Of a DNA stretch of 10,474 nucleotides, positions 6,287 through 10,474 are shown piece after piece. A program made the position numbers and the translations under genes. Position 1 is the first letter of the stretch, and every line of letters begins with the position of its first letter. The notes below the pieces were generated by a model, which was given only the letters and a program-made list of their open reading frames with translations, ran no database searches and was not told the origin of the DNA. The stretch is from Nitrospiraceae bacterium (GTDB lineage Bacteria > Nitrospirota > Thermodesulfovibrionia > Thermodesulfovibrionales > UBA9159), in NCBI GenBank assembly GCA_003453735.1, contig DMNE01000420.1, forward strand, positions 19,327 through 29,800. Reading direction: 5' to 3'.

Positions 6287-6673
6287 TTAACTCCTTTGGC
6301 CAGAGATGGCCAGTGGCAAAGTCAGGGAACATAGGTATAGAACCGAATAACAAAGTGCGATCTCATATCTGCCCTGGAAAGCAGCGGTTCGAACCTTTTG
6401 TGCATATGCAACTGCTGCCGCTGTTATGACTGCTGAGGATTCAGGGTTGCTCTCTTATGACTCTTCACTCATCAGTTATCACTCACCATCGTCTTGCGGC
6501 GCGATCATCGGTTCCACCACCACTATCGACGGAAAAGGCCCTGCCTGCAATATGACTGTCGTGACGACTAACAGGAATGCCGATATAGGTGTTGCTCTCT
6601 TGAACTCTCTTGGATTTGCAGGGGTGAATGCGGTTTCAGTTTTAAGAAGAACGGAACAATAATAGAAAATACT
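6287..6673. other. unassigned stretch with no supportable gene
   Basis: The segment lies between the apgM relic and the stop of the acyltransferase gene. A plus-strand frame of 78 codons (6426-6662) and an antisense frame ending in EPMIAPQDDGE (stop near 6481) are both open over 6480-6660, but neither has a ribosome site, a familiar domain or an operon context. A CTTTGGCCA/TGGCAAAG hairpin with one bulge lies at 6294-6321 and GGTTCGAACC near 6389 is not part of a foldable tRNA. No rho-independent terminator for the acyltransferase operon is visible. It is probably decayed coding DNA. Confidence 0.5.
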
Positions 6674-7786
6674 CTAAGTCATCCCTATCTCTTTCTCATA
6701 AATCCTGTACTTCTTGTACAACCTCCCCCCCACCATCTCCACAATCCTCTGCACAGGGATGTTGTCCTCTAGAATCCACGAAAATTCTATCCTCGCGTAT
6801 CCACCTTTCTTGATGCCTGCAAACCCTTCTCTATAGAGGAGGGCGTCAACCCCTTTATTCCGGTATTCCGGTTTTATTCCCAGAAGCAGGAGCCTCAGGT
6901 CGGAGATCTTCTTCGAATAGTAGAGGGCCTTTAACAGAGTGATGGGATTGAGCTTGCCTCTCATACGTCTGAGAACATGATTGAAATCAGGCAGAAGACC
7001 GAGGAACCCCACAGGCTTTCCGGCGTCCTCAGCAATCAGGGTGAGTTCCGGCACCGCAATCTGCTTCAGCCTCGCACCGAGATAATCGAGTTCAGTATCA
7101 GTGAGAGGAATGAAGCCCCAATTCGCTTCCCATGCCGAGTTATAGATCTCTTTGAATATCTGCATCTCTGCCTGGAAGCGCTGCTTTTCAATAGGCCGCA
7201 CCTTTACTCCCCTTTTCTCAGCGATGGCAGCGACCCTCAGGATCTTCTCCGGCAGATCTTCTCTAACCTTATGGATGAATGCATACAAATCTTTTGCCTT
7301 ATTCATCCCATATCTTTCCATCAGGTCATTGTAGTACGGAGGATTATAGGGTGTCATAAGCATCGGAGGTTCATGGAATCCCTCAATGAGAAATCCGCAC
7401 TCCTCATTAGTCGAAAAGTTCATCGGCCCTCTCATCGTCGTCAACCCCTGTTTCTCTAATACCTTTGCGACGGCTGTCAGCAGTCCCTCTGAGACCTCAT
7501 GATCATTGATCGATTCAAAGAACCCGAAGAAACCGACGGCCTCCTTATGAAATTCAGTATGTCTGCGATTGATAATAGAAGCTATCCTTCCGACCGTTTT
7601 TCCTCCTCTTCTTGCGAGAAAATAGCCCACTTCCGCGTGATGAAAGAAAGGATTTTTCGACGAGAACTGCTCCTTCATCTCCATCCTGAGGGGTGGAGCG
7701 TATAGAAGATCACGCGAATAAAGGGAATAGGGGAATTCTATGAAATCCGAAAGATCCTTTTGTTTCTTTACTTCAAAGATGTCCAC
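6674..7786 (-). CDS. bcerS: GNAT-fold acyltransferase of the bacterial ceramide synthase (bCerS) type
   Basis: The 370-residue product resembles the family that includes the Caulobacter ceramide synthase bCerS, an acyl-CoA-dependent enzyme that N-acylates the sphingoid base; it is unrelated to eukaryotic ceramide synthases. Family traits seen: an N-terminal segment with FPYSLYSRDLLYAPPL followed by SSKNPFFHHAE; GRIASIINRRH and GFFGFFE; the distinctive MRGPMNFSTNEECGFLIEGF, then PPMLMTPYNPPYYNDLMERY; and a C-terminal GNAT-like part with PVGFLGLLPDFN and LLLGIKPEYRNKGVDALLY. The last resembles the acyl-CoA-binding R-x-x-G-x-G/A region in degenerate form. The start is GTG 7786, four bases after the spt-like stop, with no strong ribosome site, so coupling is expected. 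This family is often misannotated as a generic N-acetyltransferase. The family call is firm; the ceramide substrate is inferred from the neighbours. Confidence 0.78.
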   Translation of the reverse strand: MDIFEVKKQKDLSDFIEFPYSLYSRDLLYAPPLRMEMKEQFSSKNPFFHHAEVGYFLARRGGKTVGRIASIINRRHTEFHKEAVGFFGFFESINDHEVSEGLLTAVAKVLEKQGLTTMRGPMNFSTNEECGFLIEGFHEPPMLMTPYNPPYYNDLMERYGMNKAKDLYAFIHKVREDLPEKILRVAAIAEKRGVKVRPIEKQRFQAEMQIFKEIYNSAWEANWGFIPLTDTELDYLGARLKQIAVPELTLIAEDAGKPVGFLGLLPDFNHVLRRMRGKLNPITLLKALYYSKKISDLRLLLLGIKPEYRNKGVDALLYREGFAGIKKGGYARIEFSWILEDNIPVQRIVEMVGGRLYKKYRIYEKEIGMT

Positions 7787-7790
7787 GGCT

Positions 7791-9020
7791 TTAGGGTATC
7801 AGTCCTAATGCTCTTCCGACCTTCTCAAAAGCGATGATCACTCTTTCAAGCTGCTCTTCCGTATGGGTAGCCATGTAACTGGTCCTAATGAGGGCCCTTC
7901 CGTCAGGAACAGCAGGGCTCACCGCAACATTGGCAAATACCCCTTCCTCTTCAAGCATCATCGCCATCTTGAAAGCGGTCTCATTATCACCGACAAGAAT
8001 GGGGATGATCGGCGTTTCGCTCGGACCGATCCGGAAGCCAAGGTCCTTAAACCCCTGCAGCATCTTTCTCGTATTCTTCCAGAGTTTCTCTATTCTTTCT
8101 GGTTCGTTCTCGATAATATCAAGGGCAGCGCTTACCGCCGCTACAGATGCTGGTGGAGGGCTTGCGCTGAATATCAGGGAGCGGGCAAAGTGTTTTATGT
8201 AATGCACAACCTCTTCTGAACCGGCGATAAATCCCCCTATGGATGCGAGGGACTTGCTGTACGTTCCCATAATCAAATCCACTTCATTCTCTAGGCCAAA
8301 ATGCTCAGCAGTCCCCCTTCCTGTCTTCCCCAAGACTCCGATGCCATGGGCATCATCGATCATAAGCCGGGCTCCATAAGCCTTTGCAAGTCTCACAACC
8401 TCAGGCAGATTGACGATATCACCTTCCATACTGAATACACCATCGACCACGATGAATTTCCCTCTGCCGTCGTTCCGCTGGAGGATCCTTTCGAGGTCAG
8501 CCATGTCATTGTGCTTGAACTTCCTGACCTCTCCGTAGGAGAGTCTGCAACCATCTATAATGCTCGCGTGATCCATCTTGTCGATGATAACGATATCATC
8601 CTTGCCCACGATGGCCGATATCACGCCGAGATTCACCTGAAACCCCGTTGAAAAAACCAGCGCAGCATCTTTCCCGATAAAGCGTGCAAGCTTTTCCTCG
8701 AGTTCAACATGGATCGTGAGCGTGCCGTTGAGGAATCTGGAGCCGGCACATCCTGAACCATACTTATTTATGGCATGTGTGGCAGCCTCTTTTACTTTCG
8801 GATGGTTCGTCAAACCAAGGTAATTGTTGGAACCAACCATGATCAGACGCCGGCCGTGAATTACCACTTCGGGGTCCTGCGCGCTCTCGACAGTCCTGAA
8901 ATAAGGATAGAGTCCAACTGACATCAACTCCTTTGCCCGAGTGAATTTATTACACTTTTCAAAGATGTCAGTCGACTTTTTTACAGCCATTGATGAATCC
9001 TGTACCAATCTGCTGTCCAT
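7791..9020 (-). CDS. spt: alpha-oxoamine synthase, probable serine palmitoyltransferase
   Basis: This 409-residue fold-type I PLP enzyme belongs to the AONS/KBL/SPT/ALAS group, which condenses an amino acid with an acyl thioester with loss of CO2. Seen motifs: SNNYLGL (64-70), GSRFLNGT (93-100), VFSTGFQVNLG (122-132), DHASIIDG with the PLP-stacking His151, IDDAHGIGVLG with Asp222 and His225, and GTYSKSLASIGGF with the PLP lysine Lys256. Serine following the lysine (SKS) resembles serine palmitoyltransferases; KBL and AONS usually read LGKA or LGKAF. The His-to-Lys spacing matches the Sphingomonas enzyme as I recall it. Start ATG 9020 has AAGGAAGG six bases upstream and overlaps the preceding gene by 40 bases. 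Expected product is a 3-oxo long-chain base in the cytoplasm. Alternatives are KBL (threonine breakdown) or biotin AONS, but no tdh or bio gene is adjacent. Confidence 0.82.
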   Translation of the reverse strand: MDSRLVQDSSMAVKKSTDIFEKCNKFTRAKELMSVGLYPYFRTVESAQDPEVVIHGRRLIMVGSNNYLGLTNHPKVKEAATHAINKYGSGCAGSRFLNGTLTIHVELEEKLARFIGKDAALVFSTGFQVNLGVISAIVGKDDIVIIDKMDHASIIDGCRLSYGEVRKFKHNDMADLERILQRNDGRGKFIVVDGVFSMEGDIVNLPEVVRLAKAYGARLMIDDAHGIGVLGKTGRGTAEHFGLENEVDLIMGTYSKSLASIGGFIAGSEEVVHYIKHFARSLIFSASPPPASVAAVSAALDIIENEPERIEKLWKNTRKMLQGFKDLGFRIGPSETPIIPILVGDNETAFKMAMMLEEEGVFANVAVSPAVPDGRALIRTSYMATHTEEQLERVIIAFEKVGRALGLIP

Positions 9021-10030
9021 TTTATTCCTTCCTTTATGGTAACTTTCGGTTTAAATCCGAGTTCTCTTTCCGCTTTTTTCGGATCACACACCCAATGTGA
9101 ATGACTGAGCTCTCTAAACTTATCCCTGTTTATGATCGATGTCTTCTTGCCGAATAGCTCACCGACCTCTACGAGAAGATTCAAGGCGGCCTTTGGGATC
9201 CTCAGCCTCAGCACCTTCGCGTTCAGGACCTGCACAATCTCATTCACAATATCCTCATTTGAGTAAACCATTCCGTCCGATAAGAAATATGTTCCGCCGG
9301 CAGCCCCTGAAGTCTCAGCTGCCATGATCATTCCCCTCACGAGGTCATCTACGTATAGGAGTGAATAATAACATTTTCCCCAGTTCGGATAAAAGCCCCG
9401 TTTAAGCATTTTGAAAAAGAGGTGGAAATCCCTGTCCCTCGGGCCGTACACCGCAGGGGGTCTTATTATAGTTACCGGCAGTATATCTTTGTATTGTAAG
9501 GTTATACGTTCTCCCTCCCATTTGGATCTGCCGTAACTGGAAACAGGACTCGGTTCTCTCGTCTCGTCCAGGGCCGAACCGTTTCTGCTCGGACCCACAG
9601 CCGCAAGGCTGCTCAAATAAATAAAGCGTCTCAAACTCGAAGCATTCGCCGATACAACCCTCAGAAGATTCTCCGTGCCTTTCGCGTTAGCGCAAAAGAA
9701 ATCCTCTTCCTTCTTTGCTTTTGTGAGTCCTGCCAGATGGAATACATAATCAAAGTCCGGATCGAGCTGCTTCAGTGAACCCTCATCTTGGCAGTCACCG
9801 CAAATTCTGTTTACATCAAGCCCCTCCATCCATCTCAGATCGGAGGTCTTTCTCACGAGGCAGGTAACCCTGTAGCCCCTTTTGACCAGCTCATCCGCGA
9901 GGTGGCTGCCAATAAAGCCTGTTGCACCGGTAACAAGGGCTTTCATAGGTCGACCATATTTTGAACAATTACGCCAGTAAGAGTCAAGCGGTAAAACATA
10001 CTTATGGCGCATTTTCTTTTTATAAAACAT
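8981..10030 (-). CDS. cerR: extended-SDR NAD(P)-dependent reductase, probable ceramide reductase CerR
   Basis: The enzyme has an extended short-chain dehydrogenase fold: Rossmann motif VTGATGFIGSHL, YVFHLAG, IYLSSLAAVGP, the catalytic YGRSK (Y-x-x-x-K) and IIRPPAVYGPRD. The C-terminal half has a substrate domain ending in DWYRIHQWL. Annotated generically it would be an NAD-dependent epimerase/dehydratase; next to an Spt-like and a bCerS-like gene it fits CerR, which reduces the 3-oxo group of the ceramide intermediate. The start is uncertain. ATG 10030 has a perfect AGGAGG six bases upstream and gives 349 residues, with a basic 28-residue N-terminal extension. The family normally starts at MKALVTGATG, which is ATG 9946 and gives 321 residues but has no good ribosome site. 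The extension lies in AT-rich DNA next to the transposase gene, so it may be an acquired leader. It overlaps the next gene by 40 bases. Confidence 0.78.
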   Translation of the reverse strand: MFYKKKMRHKYVLPLDSYWRNCSKYGRPMKALVTGATGFIGSHLADELVKRGYRVTCLVRKTSDLRWMEGLDVNRICGDCQDEGSLKQLDPDFDYVFHLAGLTKAKKEEDFFCANAKGTENLLRVVSANASSLRRFIYLSSLAAVGPSRNGSALDETREPSPVSSYGRSKWEGERITLQYKDILPVTIIRPPAVYGPRDRDFHLFFKMLKRGFYPNWGKCYYSLLYVDDLVRGMIMAAETSGAAGGTYFLSDGMVYSNEDIVNEIVQVLNAKVLRLRIPKAALNLLVEVGELFGKKTSIINRDKFRELSHSHWVCDPKKAERELGFKPKVTIKEGIKWTADWYRIHQWL

Positions 10031-10036
10031 AATTAA

Positions 10037-10042
10037 CCTCCT
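10037..10042 (-). promoter_or_regulatory. perfect AGGAGG ribosome-binding site for the reductase gene
   Basis: AGGAGG on the minus strand is six bases before ATG 10030. It is the strongest Shine-Dalgarno sequence I found in the window and favours the extended N-terminus over ATG 9946. Confidence 0.7.
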
Positions 10043-10043
10043 G

Positions 10044-10146
10044 AAATATAGCAATTAAATACTATTTTACTTTGCAAATATAGCCATATAATTTATAAAA
10101 TAGTTCTTGACATTTGTTTTATTATATGCTAACATAGTAGCCATAT
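10044..10146. repeat. cluster of short direct and inverted repeats in the divergent intergenic region
   Basis: AAATATAGCAAT (10044-10055) recurs as AAATATAGCCAT (10076-10087), 32 bases on. TAGCCATAT occurs at 10081-10089 and 10138-10146. A perfect 9-base inverted repeat, ACTATTTTA (10061-10069) and TAAAATAGT (10096-10104), has a 26-base spacer. They could be transposase or regulator binding sites, or chance in AT-rich DNA. Confidence 0.45.
10107..10135 (+). promoter_or_regulatory. candidate transposase promoter
   Basis: A perfect TTGACA (10107-10112), a 17-base spacer and TAACAT (10130-10135, 4 of 6 consensus). Transcription would begin close to 10142, only a few bases before ATG 10145, and no ribosome site precedes the ATG. 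This predicts a leaderless or nearly leaderless message. Confidence 0.5.
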
Positions 10147-10149
10147 GAA
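10121..10149 (-). promoter_or_regulatory. candidate promoter of the cerR-spt-bcerS operon
   Basis: On the minus strand TTCATA (10149-10144) and TATAAT (10126-10121) are separated by 17 bases. The -10 is perfect and the -35 matches 4 of 6 consensus bases. Transcription would start near 10114, leaving about an 84-base leader. The -35 hexamer overlaps the transposase start codon. Confidence 0.42.
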
Positions 10150-10474
10150 AAAGAAACCAAGGCCCCACCTCGAAATTCAAAAATCCGGCAACAAGCACTA
10201 CGGTATTATCCGTACGACCTTCCGCGAAGACGGCAAGATCAGACATACCACGCATGGAACCATCAAAGATATGCGCCTTGAGGAACTCAAGCTGCTGCAG
10301 GCGGCCTTTCGAGGGGATGTCGTAGTCAAGGATGCAGTTGACGCGTCTCGGGTGATGCAATCTAAAGAATATGGCGCCTCTTATGCGATACTGCAGCTGG
10401 CCAAGGAGTTGGAGTTGGACAAAGCACTCTATTCGAGAACTTCGGAACAATGGGTGAAAGATTGCCTTGCCATG
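10145..10474 (+). CDS. IS1634-type transposase, N-terminal 110 residues (runs off the window)
   Basis: The frame is open from ATG 10145 through the last base, exactly 110 codons, so the gene continues beyond the window. The N-terminus reads MKKKPRPHLEIQKSGNKHYG, then IIRTTFREDGKIRHTTHGTI, a DNA-binding-type start seen in IS1634-group (IS4-like, DDE) transposases, which join IS ends to target DNA. Later LEELKLLQAAFRGD, KEYGASYAILQLAKELELD and SEQWVKDCLAM match that family as I remember it. The DDE catalytic triad would lie beyond the window. There is no Shine-Dalgarno sequence; the predicted transcript is nearly leaderless. Family assignment is by recall and not checked by search. Confidence 0.75.
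   Translation, partial: MKKKPRPHLEIQKSGNKHYGIIRTTFREDGKIRHTTHGTIKDMRLEELKLLQAAFRGDVVVKDAVDASRVMQSKEYGASYAILQLAKELELDKALYSRTSEQWVKDCLAM

Larger units (their letters stand above)
10107..10474 (+). mobile_element. left part of an IS1634-type insertion sequence, boundary unresolved
   Basis: The transposase gene and its promoter imply an insertion sequence whose left end lies at or left of 10107. I could not place the terminal inverted repeat because the right end is outside the window. The abrupt AT-rich stretch from about 10010 to 10145 is the likely border zone. Confidence 0.45.

Noticed and set aside
6380..6405. GGTTCGAACC resembling a tRNA T-loop.
   Set aside because: No matching T-stem, anticodon arm or acceptor stem on either strand.
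10067..10450. Minus-strand frame of 127 codons opposite the transposase start.
   Set aside because: It is the antisense shadow of the transposase and spans both promoters; no coding evidence.
1..10474. CRISPR arrays, rRNA or tRNA genes, phage attachment sites and replication origins.
   Set aside because: No regularly spaced repeats, no foldable tRNA or rRNA segment and no origin-like iteron cluster were seen on reading.

Overview
The window looks like chromosomal DNA of a Gram-negative bacterium. It has a lipoprotein with a type II signal peptide, a RodZ-like membrane protein, and a candidate sphingolipid operon. The combination of a TPR protein with an ExeA-like ATPase, plus overall protein style, suggests Nitrospirota or a former delta-proteobacterial lineage, but no taxonomic marker is present, so this is only an inference.

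Layout. (1) 1-1999, plus strand: the 3' part of a TPR protein gene followed 9 bases later by an ExeA/GspA-type AAA ATPase. (2) 5810 down to 1986, minus strand: a compact housekeeping cluster of rodZ-like gene, small frameshifted ORF, thiD, radA and an outer-membrane-type lipoprotein. Gaps are very short or genes overlap, so it reads as one transcript. It ends tail-to-tail with the ExeA-like gene, and the two stop regions overlap by 14 bases. (3) 5811-6673 holds no intact gene. It contains an extended -10 promoter and a hairpin-rich leader upstream of rodZ, a decayed fragment of an archaeal-type phosphoglycerate mutase gene (apgM), and about 390 bases I cannot assign. (4) 10030 down to 6674, minus strand: three tightly packed genes encoding an extended-SDR NAD(P)-dependent reductase, a PLP-dependent alpha-oxoamine synthase with serine-palmitoyltransferase-like active-site context, and a GNAT-fold acyltransferase of the bacterial ceramide synthase type. 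(5) 10145 to the window end, plus strand: the first 110 codons of an IS1634-type transposase, divergent from the three-gene operon.

How the genes fit together. The main point of interest is region 4. The three enzyme types match the known bacterial ceramide route (Spt, bCerS, CerR; experimentally known from Caulobacter). Spt would condense serine with a fatty acyl thioester to a 3-oxo long-chain base, bCerS would N-acylate it, and CerR would reduce the 3-oxo group. The set is contiguous here, with an overlap between the first two genes and a 4-base gap before the third. The acyl carrier protein and acyl-ACP synthetase known to assist Spt in Caulobacter are not in the window. The transposase gene lies immediately upstream in the opposite direction, and promoter-like hexamers for both directions overlap in the AT-rich gap. 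The insertion sequence may therefore have replaced or supplied the operon promoter.
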